Positions 46,132-56,265 of a DNA stretch of 64,000 nucleotides are shown one piece after another. The notes below the pieces were generated by a model, which was given only the letters and a program-made list of their open reading frames with translations, was not told where the DNA came from and searched no databases. A program made the position numbers and the translations under genes. The DNA is from Mercurialis annua (lineage: Eukaryota > Streptophyta > Magnoliopsida > Malpighiales > Euphorbiaceae), in NCBI RefSeq assembly GCF_937616625.2, contig NC_065572.1:43861653-43925652 (forward strand), given 5' to 3'. Each line of letters starts with the position of its first letter. The stretch's first letter is position 1.

Positions 46132-48865
46132 CTGCTGCATTGCATAATAGAATAGGATACGCCTATAGAATAATACCTCGGAAAGCGAGAACCTATAGGA
46201 AGCGTTGTTGTTAAACACGCGCCTAATAAAAGAATATATAAACATAACTTACAAAAATAAAAATATAATACACATTACATAATACATTTGTAGTGAATAT
46301 AATTCCAATATTTCGTTCTAGAAGCTGTGAAGAAAAAGATAGATTATTAAAAAGGGGAAGCGATGTGGAACATCGGCACTTGCGTTTGTATCTGACGTGG
46401 TACAGAGTGTCGGAGAAGTGGATATGGTGATTACCGCAGTAGAAAATTTCGAATTTTATTGAGTTGTTGGAGATATGGAGAGAAAAGAGATGTAACAGAA
46501 AAACAACCTGTAAATGACAGAAAATGACAGCAATATAAAAATTTGAAATATACCCAATAATTATATAGAAAGTCGTTAATAGTCGCAGAGTGTACAATCT
46601 AGAGTAAACTTACGATTTCATGAAAATTTTGGAAAGTTTTTATGATTTTCAAAGTACAATTGTGCTCAGACATCGCATGTGATATTGCATAATCAAGATA
46701 GGAATGCATAAGAAACTAATTTTTAAAATGTAGACCATGCATCATATCTTTACAATGATAAAGAAAATGCGATTTTGAGCAACTCCTTGGTGATGAGAGG
46801 TGTCATCACTCTGAGATACAATTGTACTAACGATTTTAAATGATTTATGAAAAGTGGTTTAGAAAAAGCTGCGCAGCCAAAAGAAGTTTTAAAAATCGTT
46901 TTGTTCAGTGAGTAAACTCGGATGTAAAGCCCTGCGACAAATAGTAAAAGATTCTTAATAAATAAGAATAAAAATTGTAAAAGAAATTCCAATAACAGAA
47001 TAAAGACATGTTAATAATTATTGAAACGAAGCTAGTGGAACTAAAGAAGAATGTGAATAAAGAATTATCGCCGGAGAGAATACGCAGCTAAGATGTGATA
47101 CGTTGGTAATATTTAAGGATACGATATTTATCCTTATGTTAAAACGAAGGATGAAATGACAGAGAGTCGTGTTAGACGAAAGAAACGTAACGAATACATA
47201 AGAATAATAAATGTAATGATTATTCTTGTGTTGAGATAAGCGACGTAACGATCGAAAGTTATATCGGAAGAGAGAAATTAAAAGTATAAAGAATGAGAAG
47301 ACAATAGTATGAATGATGAACATTAAGTGATGTTTTAAGGATATATAACCTTATTAATATCAGTGTTTGAAGATACAGAAGTAGAAAGAAAAAGAGATAC
47401 AAACGACGAAGCAGATGATTTTGCAATAAGTGAAGATTTAAGGTTAGATAGATCAAGAGAGATAATGATGCTATATGACTGATTTTAAGTAGAGTTACTA
47501 ATATCAGCATTAAGAGTTATAAGTTGCGTTAATAGAAAAGAGAAAAGTTAAGCTGTAAAATTCTAATATAAGGGGAAAGGCACATGTATAAGTATACGTG
47601 TCAGTAAGTGTAAGAATGGTGGGTAACATAAAAGAGAAAGTAATGAGAACACTCATTTACCCTCGAGGTTTAGTAAGATTAACAAAGAAATAGAAAGTTC
47701 TAGAAGCATATCAGAAGGATTGACAGAATAGAACAGCAGCAGTCAAGCTATTATAAACGGAAGGGAAACGTAATAAATATAGCAAATAAAAGACAAGATG
47801 AAAATCGATATAATCATAGAGAACTCAAGTTATTTAAAAGGCAATTAAATACCATGTTACAAGTGCTAAAGGAGCATAAGGTGTATAGGACAACAAAGTC
47901 GGAACTATACCCTAATTTTGAGAGCTACAAAGTCAAGTACAATCTAAAATGTTAAGAATAGTCGGAAAACACTTCAAGAAGAAGATGTGAGACAGAATAA
48001 GGATAAGCTAAGAAATGATCATGACTAGTACTAATACGACACCTTGAAAAATGAGAATAAAGTCATAAAATTATTTGAAAGTAAGAAACAAAAATATGAG
48101 ATGAAAAAGAAAGTAAGCATACGGATAGTATCGGTCAAGGAAGTTGGTGATACAAGCTAAATGATTAAAATTAATACAAGAAGAGGAATGTTTATAGTAA
48201 TGGAAGACGGATAAAGGATTATGAATAACAAAACTGCGCGAAGTTTATGAAAACTAAAGAAGGAAAGGAAAATAAAAACTAAGGATAGTAAAGAGAGAAG
48301 TATCAGACTCAACTGTGTTAAGGAATGGCGATTATGGTAGACAAAGTATAACCAGAAAGAGATTAGTTGATAAGGAACGAAGTGTCAGACAATGATAGAA
48401 AGGAGTGAGAAATGACAAGAATCAGTTAAGAAAGGAAAGTGATAATTACAGACGATAGTAAAGATCATAACTGCTGGTTATGATTACGAGAGAAAATATT
48501 CATAGGAATACGCATAAAGTGAGTACGTCATAAAGATGAAATTGGCACGTCGTGACCATACACGTATAAAGGAGACGAGTAGCAATCCTATGACTACTAA
48601 GAATGAAATGAAGAAACGAGAAAACATTAGATTATGATTAATAATAACTAGATGGCAATGATGTAAGGACTATGACATCAAGAATGCATCCAAAGACTAT
48701 TCTATCTCGGAAAAAGATAACAAATGAGATGAAGATACGTTGAAGCTACGAGTTATATAAGAGAAAAAGCTGCAATTAAAAACGTACTAATGAATACTGA
48801 AGAAAGTATAAGAATAATTTTAAGATTCCAACAAGTTTTATGAAAATTCGAGGACGAATTTTTAT
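46132..48865 (+). other. Decayed, A-rich, C-poor interior of the retrotransposon
   Basis: About 2.7 kb without a convincing coding frame on either strand; the longest frames are short minus-strand ones. The plus strand is strongly A-rich and C-poor with many GAAAG and AAGAGA runs. This is either pol sequence ruined by mutation or a long non-coding spacer of a non-autonomous element. Its end, ATTCGAGGACGAATTTTTAT, is the usual sequence just before the polypurine tract in this lineage. Confidence 0.7.
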
Positions 48866-48878
48866 AAGGGGGGAAGAA
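48866..48878 (+). other. Polypurine tract
   Basis: AAGGGGGGAAGAA directly precedes the 3' LTR start TGTAATACCCC. It would prime plus-strand synthesis. Confidence 0.93.
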
Positions 48879-50900
48879 TGTAATACCCCAAAATATTTAA
48901 TTATTTAATTGGACCACATGTCCAATTTGGACTCGCCAGAGTGGCGAAATCGGGAAGGTTTCCGATAAAATTAAGATGCATAAATTTCAAGTAGGTCGGT
49001 TTTGGAAATTAGTTACGCAGAAAAGAATGTTATATTTCAATTATAAAGTAGAATTGGAATTAAAAGGAAAAATGTCAAGAAAAGTCCAAAATAAGGTACA
49101 GGGACTAAAGTGGGAATTTAGCCACTTTGTGTCGAAAATGGAAATTTGTAGGTTTTGACGGGAAAGTATTAATATTGAGCTTAGTATTATTTACTGGATA
49201 TAAATAATACGTAAAAGTAATAATTTAAGAGTTTATTGATTTAGCTATGGACTAAATCGTATAAAAGAAAAGTTTAAAAGATAAATGATAATAAACAAAA
49301 AGAACAAGGATTAAAGTGATCTTTTAACCTTAATATATAAGGAATGAAATATGAAAGAAGGAAAGAGAGACTTCTAGAGAGAGCGAGAGAGTTTGAGAGA
49401 AAACCTTCGATCACGATCGTTTCGCCACCGTTTCTCCGTTCGACGTCCGATTCAAGCGATTCAAGCGGCAATCTCTTCAGACTCTTGTCCTCTATCGATC
49501 CTAAGCTTCGTTTTGAGGTAAAGTTCTTGAAATTTGGTGCTAAAATCGATAATAAATGGCTGTTTTGAGTTTTATAGCGTATTGGTTTGAATTCGACATT
49601 TTTTAAGTTATTATGCCGTTTTTGAAGAAACCGAGATATGGGTATTGAGTGTGGGTGTGTGAAGCACGTCGGAATGGTGGTAAAACCCCGAAAATCGACT
49701 TCCGGGGAGCTGTGCACGTGGTGCACGAACGTGCACTAGAAGTGCACGAAAGTGCACCTAGCAAGGTGCACGAACGTGCACCTGAAGTGCACGAACGTGC
49801 ACCTGAAGTGCACGAACGTGCACTCTTCATGGTGCACGAACGTGCACTAGAGGTGCACGAACGTGTACCCCTGAGGTGCACGAACGTGCACTTGGTTGCA
49901 CGATCGTGTACCCACCGAAGGGCACGCCGGTGCACCCCGACTCACCCCCACGCATATGTGAACTGTATTCGACCTAGGTATTCGACGTTTTTGAGTATTT
50001 GACACTAAAGGACGAGTTTCGGACTTTGAGAATCATTAATCTCGAGATTAGCTCGGCGTTTTAGGTAATTAATAATAATAGAAAACGTCAAGGACGTTAA
50101 GCGATTCTCAATTATGAGAAATAGTATTCGCTAAGTCGTTTATACGACTAAAGTTATTGAATACGTAAATAAGTACAAGAATGAAACTAAACCCTAAAAC
50201 TTAAAAGTATTATACGTATAGTAATACGAGATTCACGTCTAATTATTAAACATTAATTATTTATCAGACGTGTCAGCGAATAGTGGGGTCAGTAGAAGCG
50301 GACTAACGAGAGCGTACTATCAGATCGACCACATCATTACTTGGATAGCGGTCACTGTGAGTTGCACTTTACTTTCGTGTATTATATATTAAAGTTATTT
50401 TTTATAGATATATATATACTGTTTACACACATCGCATTATATAATTGATTGAAATGTTATATGTTTTATTAATTTCTATATACGAGAACTAGTATGCGAT
50501 ACGAAGAAACTAGCTATCTATTGGGTGTCAATAGGCTGTGTGATCACCAGTACTGAGTCAGTCTAGTGTGTTTGCATTTGAGAAATTATTGGATACGTAT
50601 GTTATGATATAAATTTGATACGAGAGTGAACTCGGCTACGGTGTAGTCTGGAAGTCCCCGTATCTAGTGGGTTGGGCCCACCAGTGAGTTGGACTCACAG
50701 CTTGAGATTTACGATTGGGTTGGATGATATATGATTATTCGAGAAATGTGTCGCATGCTAGGATATTAGTTTCGTACGGATCAAATACCTGTTTATTTGT
50801 TTTATATTATTGTTTTCTTGAGATGCGATGCTATGTTTTTATATTAATACCGTTAGTAAATGTCAACTCACTTACTATTTTCCCAAATACTGACCCCTCA
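48879..50900 (+). mobile_element. 3' LTR, truncated at its 3' end
   Basis: It matches 42118-44142 from TGTAATACCCC through GACCCCTCA and then stops. The last ~505 bp of the LTR, including GGGTCGTGACA, are missing. It retains ATGTCAACTCACTTACTATT and TTCCCAAATACT, which the 5' LTR lacks. Satellite 1 follows directly. Confidence 0.9.
49712..49936. repeat. GTGCACGAACGTGCAC minisatellite in the 3' LTR
   Basis: Same type as 42952-43156. Relative to the 5' LTR it lacks one early copy (with CCATGG), has an additional CTGAA copy and carries an extra TTGGTTGCACGATCGTGTAC segment near the end. Confidence 0.9.
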
Positions 50901-51836
50901 GTAAATGTTGGGCTTAAATCGCTAAAAAGGGGAAACATTTGTTTTTGTTTCTTAATGTTTGTAAACGTTCGGCTTAAATCGCTAAAAATGTGTAACGTTT
51001 GGTTTTGTTTCGCAACCTTTGTAAATGTTTGGCTTAAATCGCTAAAAAGGTGAAACATTTGGATTTGTTTCATAACGTTTATAAACGTTTTGTTTAAATT
51101 GCTAAAAAGGTGAAACGCTTGGATATCTTTCGTAATGTTTGTAAATGTTTGGCTTGGTTTTGTAACGTTTGTAAGCGTTTCGCTTAAATCGCTGACAAGG
51201 AGAAACATTTGGTTTTGTTTCGTAATGTTTGGATTTGTTTCGTAACATTTGTAAACGTTTGGCGTAAATCGCTAAAAAGGTGAAACGTTTGGTTTTGTTT
51301 CATAGCCTTTGTAAACGTTTGGCTTAAATCGCTAAAAATGTGAAACGTTTGGTTTTTTTTCGAAACGTTTTAAACGTTTGGTTTCTATCGCTAAAATGGG
51401 AAAACATTTGGTTTTGTTTCGTAATGTTTGTAAACGATCGGCTTAAATCGCTAAAAATGTGAAACGTTTGGTTTTGTTTCATAACTTTTGTAAATGTTTG
51501 GCTTTATTTTGTAGCGTTTGTGAACGTTTGGCTTAAATCGCTAAAAAGGTGAAACGTTTGGTTTTGTTTCGTAACGTTTTAAATGTTTGGATTTGTTTCG
51601 TAACGTTTGTAAACGGCTTAAATCGCCAAAAAGCTGAAACGTTTGGTTTTGTTTCATAGCCTTTGTAAACGTTCGGCTTAAATCGCTAAAAAGGTGAAAC
51701 ATTTTGATTTGTTTCGTAACGTTTTAAACGTTTGGCTTAAATCGCTAAAATGGGGAAACGTTTGGATTTTTTTGTAAAGCTTGGATTTCTTTCGTAGCGT
51801 TTTAAACGTTTGGTTTAAATCGCTCGGTTTATAAAC
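50901..51836 (-). repeat. Satellite 1, reverse monomers, right of the Ty3/gypsy element
   Basis: It begins GTAAATGTTGGGCTTAAATC, which is exactly the monomer phase following the GTAACGTTT left of the element. It ends in a short partial monomer at a switch centred on AAACGTTT (TATAAACGTTTACAAAAC). Confidence 0.88.
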
Positions 51837-52001
51837 GTTTACAAAACAAATCCAAACGTTTTCCCATGTTAGCGATTATAGCCAAACGTTTACAAAAGTT
51901 ACCAAAAAAAATCCAAGTGTTTCACCTTTTTAGAGATTTAAGCCAGTTACAAAACAAAACCAAACGTTTCACATTTAATCAAACATTTAAACCAAACATT
52001 T
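51837..52001 (+). repeat. Satellite 1, forward monomers (short block)
   Basis: Fewer than three diverged forward monomers. The last is a mosaic of partial units before the switch at about 52001. Confidence 0.8.
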
Positions 52002-52040
52002 AAAAAGGTGAAGCGTTCGGATTTATTTCGTAAAAAAGGG
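52002..52040 (-). repeat. Satellite 1, single partial reverse monomer
   Basis: AAAAAGGTGAAGCGTTCGGA, then TTTATTTCGTAAAAAAGGG. It is the smallest orientation block in the window, less than one monomer long. Confidence 0.75.
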
Positions 52041-52443
52041 AAAACATTTCACCTTTTTAGAACTTTAAGCCACACGATTACAAATGTTACGAAACAAATC
52101 CAAGCGTTTCACCTTTTTAGTAATTTAAGCCAAACGTTTACAAATGTTACGGAACAAAACCAAACGTTTTCCATTTTTAGCGATTTAAGCCAAACGTTTA
52201 CAAACGCTACGAAACAAATCCAAATGTTTCCCCCTTTTTAGCAATTTGAGCCAAACGTTTACAAACGTTACGAAACAAAATCAAATGTTTCACCTTTTTA
52301 GCAATTTAAGTCAAACGTTTACAAATGTTACGAAACAAATCCAAACGTTTCCCCTTTTAGCGATTTAAGCCAAACGTTTACAAACGTTACGAAACAAATC
52401 AAAACGTTTCCCCATTTTAGCGATTTAAGACAAACGTTTATAA
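52041..52443 (+). repeat. Satellite 1, forward monomers, paralogue of 53362-53698
   Basis: It starts GGAAAACATTTCACCTTTTT and ends at CAAACGTTTATAAACGTTTG. The same start and end junctions occur around 53362-53698, so a segment containing both switches was duplicated. Confidence 0.85.
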
Positions 52444-53361
52444 ACGTTTGGTTTTGTTTCGTACGTTTGTTAATGTTTGGCTTAAATCACTAAAAAGGTG
52501 AAAAGTTTGAATTTGTTTCGTAACGTTTGTAAATATTTGCTTTAAATCGCCTAAAAGGTGAAACGTTTGGTTTTGTTTCGTAACATTTGTAAACGTTTGG
52601 CTTAAATTGCTAAAAAGGTGAAACGTTTGGATTTGTTTAGTAACATTTATAAATGTTTGGTTTCGTTTCGTAACGTTCGTAAACGTTTGGCTTCAATCAC
52701 TAAAAAGGTGAAACGTTTGGATTTGTTTCGTAATGTTTGTAAACGTGGCTTAAATTTCTAAAACTTTGAAACGCTTGGATTTGTTTCGTAATGTTTGTAA
52801 ACGTTTGGCTTAAATCGCTAAAAAGGTGAAACGTTTGGATTTGTTTCATAACGTTTGTAAACATTAGGCTTCAATTGCAAAAAAGGTGAAACATTTGGAT
52901 TTGTTTCGTAACGTTTGGAAACATTTGGCTTAAATCGCTAAAAAAATGAAACGTTTGAATTTGTTTCGTAACAATTTTAGACGTTTGGCTTAAATCGCTA
53001 AAATGGGCAAACGTTTGGATTTGTTTTTTAACGTTTGGCTTAAATCGCTAAAAAGGTTACACGTTTGGTTTTGTTTCTTAACGTCTGTAAACGTTTGGCT
53101 CAAATTACTAAAAAGGTGAAACACTTTGATTTGTTTCGTAACGTTTTAAACGTTTGGCTTATATCGCTAAAATGGTGAAACGTTTGGATTTGTTTAGTAA
53201 CGTTTTAAACGTTTGGATTAAATCACTAAATAGGTGAAACGGTTGAATTTGTTTCATAACGTTTGTAAACGTTTGGCTTAAATTGCTAAAAAGGTGAAAC
53301 ACTTGGATTTGTTTCATAACGTTTACAAACTTTTGGCTTAAATCGCTAAAAAGGGAAAACA
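52444..53361 (-). repeat. Satellite 1, reverse monomers
   Basis: Reverse monomers that begin GTTTGGTTTTGTTTCGTACG and end GCTAAAAAGGGAAAACATTT. The block repeats with drift at 53699-54278. Confidence 0.87.
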
Positions 53362-53698
53362 TTTCACCTATTTAGGAATTTAAGCTAAACGTTTACAAAC
53401 GTTACGAAACAAATCTAAGCGTTTCACCTTTTTAGTAATTTAAGCCAAACCTTTACAAATGTTACAGAATAAAACCAAACGTTTCACATTTTTAGCGATT
53501 TAAGCCAAACGTTTACAAACGCTACAAAACAAATCCAAATGTTTCACCTTTTTAGCGATTTAAGCCAAACGTTTAAAAACGTTACGAAACAAATCTAAAC
53601 GTTTCCCCTTTGTAGCGATTTAAGCCAAACGTTTACAAACGTTACGAAACAAATCAAAACGTTTCCCCATTTTAGCGATTTAAGCCAAACTTTTATAA
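53362..53698 (+). repeat. Satellite 1, forward monomers, paralogue of 52041-52443
   Basis: Forward monomers with the same boundaries and the same order of variant monomers as 52041-52443, minus about one monomer. Confidence 0.85.
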
Positions 53699-54278
53699 AC
53701 GTTTGGTTTTGTTTCGTACGTTTGTTAACGTTTGGCTTAAATAACTAATAATAGGAAAAGTTTGGATTTATTTCGTAACGTTTGTAAACGTTTGGCTTAA
53801 ATCGCTAATAATGTGAAACGTTTGGTTTTGTTTCGTAACGTTTGTAAACGTTTGGCTTAAATCGTTAAAAAGGTTAAACATTTGGATTTGTTTCGTAATG
53901 TTTGTAAATGTGGCTTAAATTGCTAAAAAGGTAAAACGCTTGGATTTGTTACGTAACGTTTGTAAACGTTTCACTTAAATCGGTAATAATGCGAAACGTT
54001 TGGATTTGTTTCGCAACGTTTGTAAACGTTTGGCTTAAATTGCTAAAACGGTGAAACGATTGGATTTGTTTCGTAGCGTTTGAAAATGTTTGGCTTTAAT
54101 TGCTAAAAAGGCGAAACGTTTGGATTTGTTTCATGACGTTTGTAAACATTTGGCTTAAATCGCTAAACAGGTGAAACGCTTCAATTTGTTTTGTAATGTT
54201 TGTAAACGTTTGGCTTAAATCGCTAAAATGGGGAGACATTTGGATTTGTTTCGTACCGTTTATAAACGTTTGGCTTAT
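53699..54278 (-). repeat. Satellite 1, last reverse block before satellite 2
   Basis: About ten reverse monomers. The last complete one reads TATAAACGTTTGGCTTATAA and passes directly into satellite 2 (CGACGCGTTAAAGAG). Confidence 0.87.
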
Positions 54279-56087
54279 AACGACGCGTTAAAGAGACTTA
54301 AGACTCGACATACTAATCTATTGTCACTTTTCAAGCGCACTTTGCGTAATATAACCTAACCATGCTTAGGTAATCAGAACGACATGTTAGAGAGACTTGT
54401 AACGTAACATAAGCATGGTAATCGATGTGACATACTAATCTAGCGTCACTTTTTATGCATACTTTGCGTAGTATAACCTAACCATGCTTACGTAACCGTA
54501 ACAACGCGTTAAAGACACTTGTGACGTTACATACTAATCTAGCGACACTTTTAACGCGCACTTGGTGTAATATAACATATCCATGCTTAGGTAATCGGAA
54601 CGACGTGTTAAAGAGACTTGAGGCACGACATACTAATTTATTGTCACTTTTCACGCACACTTTGCTTAGGTAATCAGAACGATGCATTAGAGACACTTAT
54701 TAAGTGACATAAGCATGGTAGTTGAAACGACGAGTTAAAAAGACTTGAAACGAGCCATACTAATCTAGAGTCACTTTTTACTAACACTTAGCGTAATATA
54801 CCTTAACCATGCTTAAATAATCAGAACAACGCGTTAAAGAGAATTGAGACGCGACACACTAATCTAGCGTCACACTATTCACGCACTCTTTGCGTAATAT
54901 AACCTAACCATGCTTAGGTAATTGGAACAACGCGTTAAAAAGACTTGAGACGCGACATACTAATCTAGCATCACTATTCGCGCACTCTTTGCGTAATATA
55001 ATCTAACAATGCTTAGGTAATCGGAACGACGCGTTAAAGAGACTTGAGACGCGACATACTAATCTAGCATCACTTTTCACGCACACTTTGTATAATATAA
55101 CCTAACCATGCTTAAGTAATTGGAACGACACGTTATGTAGACTTGAGACGCGACATACTAATCTATTATCATCTTTCACGCACACTTTGCGTAATATAAC
55201 CTAACCATGCTTAGGTAATCAGAACGTCGCGTTAGAGAGACTGGTGACACGACATAAGCATGGTAATCGAAACGACCCGTTAAAAAGACTTAAGACGCGT
55301 CATAGTAATCTAGCATCACTTTTTACGCACACTTTGCGTAATATAACCTACCCATGCTTAGGAAATCGGAACGACGCGTTAGAGAGGCTTGAGACGCGAC
55401 ATACTAATATAGCATCACTTTTCACACACACTTTGCCTAAATAACCTAACCATGCTTAGGAAATCAGAACTACGCGTTATAGAGACTTGAGATGCGACAC
55501 ACTAATATAACGTCACTTTTCACGCACACTTTGCGTAATATAACCTAACCATGCTTAGGTAATTGGAATGACGCGTTAAATAGACTTGTGACGCGAGATA
55601 AGCATGGTAATCGAAACGACGCATTAATGAGTCTTGAAATGTAACATACTAATCTAGCCACACTTTTTTTGCAAACTTTGCATAATATAACCTAACCATG
55701 CTTAGATAATCGGAACAACGTGTTAAATAGACTTGAGACTGGACATACTAATCTAGCGTCACTTTTCACGCAAACTTTGCGTAATATAAACTAACCATGC
55801 TTAGGCAATAGGAATGATGTGCTAAAGAGACTTGTGATGCGACATTAATATAGCGTCACTTATAACGCGCAATTTGCGTAATATAACCTAACCATGCTTA
55901 GGTAATCGGAATGACACGTTAAAGAGACTTGTGACGCGGCATACTCATCTATTGTTACTTTTCACGCATACTTTGCGTACCATAACCTAACCATGCTTAT
56001 GGTAATCGGAACGACGTGTTAGAGAGTCTTATGACTCGATATAAACATGGTAATCGAAACGACGCAATAAAGAGACTTGAGATGCGA
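54279..56087 (+). repeat. Satellite 2, 99-bp monomers, left part
   Basis: The monomer is made of CGACGCGTTAAAGAGACTTG, AGACGCGACATACTAATCTA, GCGTCACTTTTCACGCACAC, TTTGCGTAATATAACCTAAC and CATGCTTAGGTAATCGGAA. All copies share one orientation. Shorter units of about 48 bp (ending GACATAAGCATGGTAATCG) occur at about 54400, 54700, 55250, 55595 and 56040. Monomers in the first 600 bp are the most diverged, as expected at an array edge. Confidence 0.93.
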
Positions 56088-56265
56088 GACAACATGAACT
56101 CCTTTTTCTTGTGGAAATGGTTCAAGCATGAAATGTGTAGAAAATACCTAAGGAGTGACATCAGTATGTTTTGCAAAGGACGTCTCAATAGTGCCATCGG
56201 GTTTTTTTTATGAATAATGGACTACAGGATTGAACAAGTTGAGTAGATTCATACATTATTTCATA
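56088..56265. other. 178-bp non-satellite insertion in satellite 2
   Basis: Between GATGCGA and TTGCGTAATATAACC the monomer is replaced by unrelated sequence (starting GACAACATGAACTCC, ending TTATTTCATAG). A frame of about 39 codons (MNSFFLWKWFKHEMCRKYLR at its start) is open, but nothing identifies a gene. No terminal repeats or target duplication are evident, and part of the host monomer is missing. It looks like filler DNA captured at a repaired break or a short transposon fragment. Confidence 0.7.

Larger units (their letters stand above)
42118..50900 (+). mobile_element. Degenerate Tekay/Del-like (chromovirus-like) Ty3/gypsy LTR retrotransposon
   Basis: Order: 5' LTR 42118-44646, primer site 44651-44662, gag-like frame 45043-46131, decayed interior, polypurine tract 48866-48878, truncated 3' LTR 48879-50900. 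The TGTAATACCCC start, GTCGTGACA end and GAGGACGAATTTTTATAAGG before the tract are familiar from plant Tekay/Del-type elements (established knowledge, recalled). No protease, reverse transcriptase, RNase H, integrase or chromodomain frame remains. The interior of about 4.2 kb is too short for an intact element. No target duplication can be seen because the right LTR end is lost. Confidence 0.9.

Noticed and set aside
46223..47510. Several minus-strand frames of 80-124 codons in the retrotransposon interior
   Set aside because: They are very rich in Ile, Leu, Phe and Tyr because the complementary strand is T-rich. No domain is recognisable, and orientation is opposite to the element.
42118..50900. 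Autonomous, active Ty3/gypsy element
   Set aside because: No pol frame, a short interior, a truncated 3' LTR and LTRs that differ by an indel and scattered substitutions.
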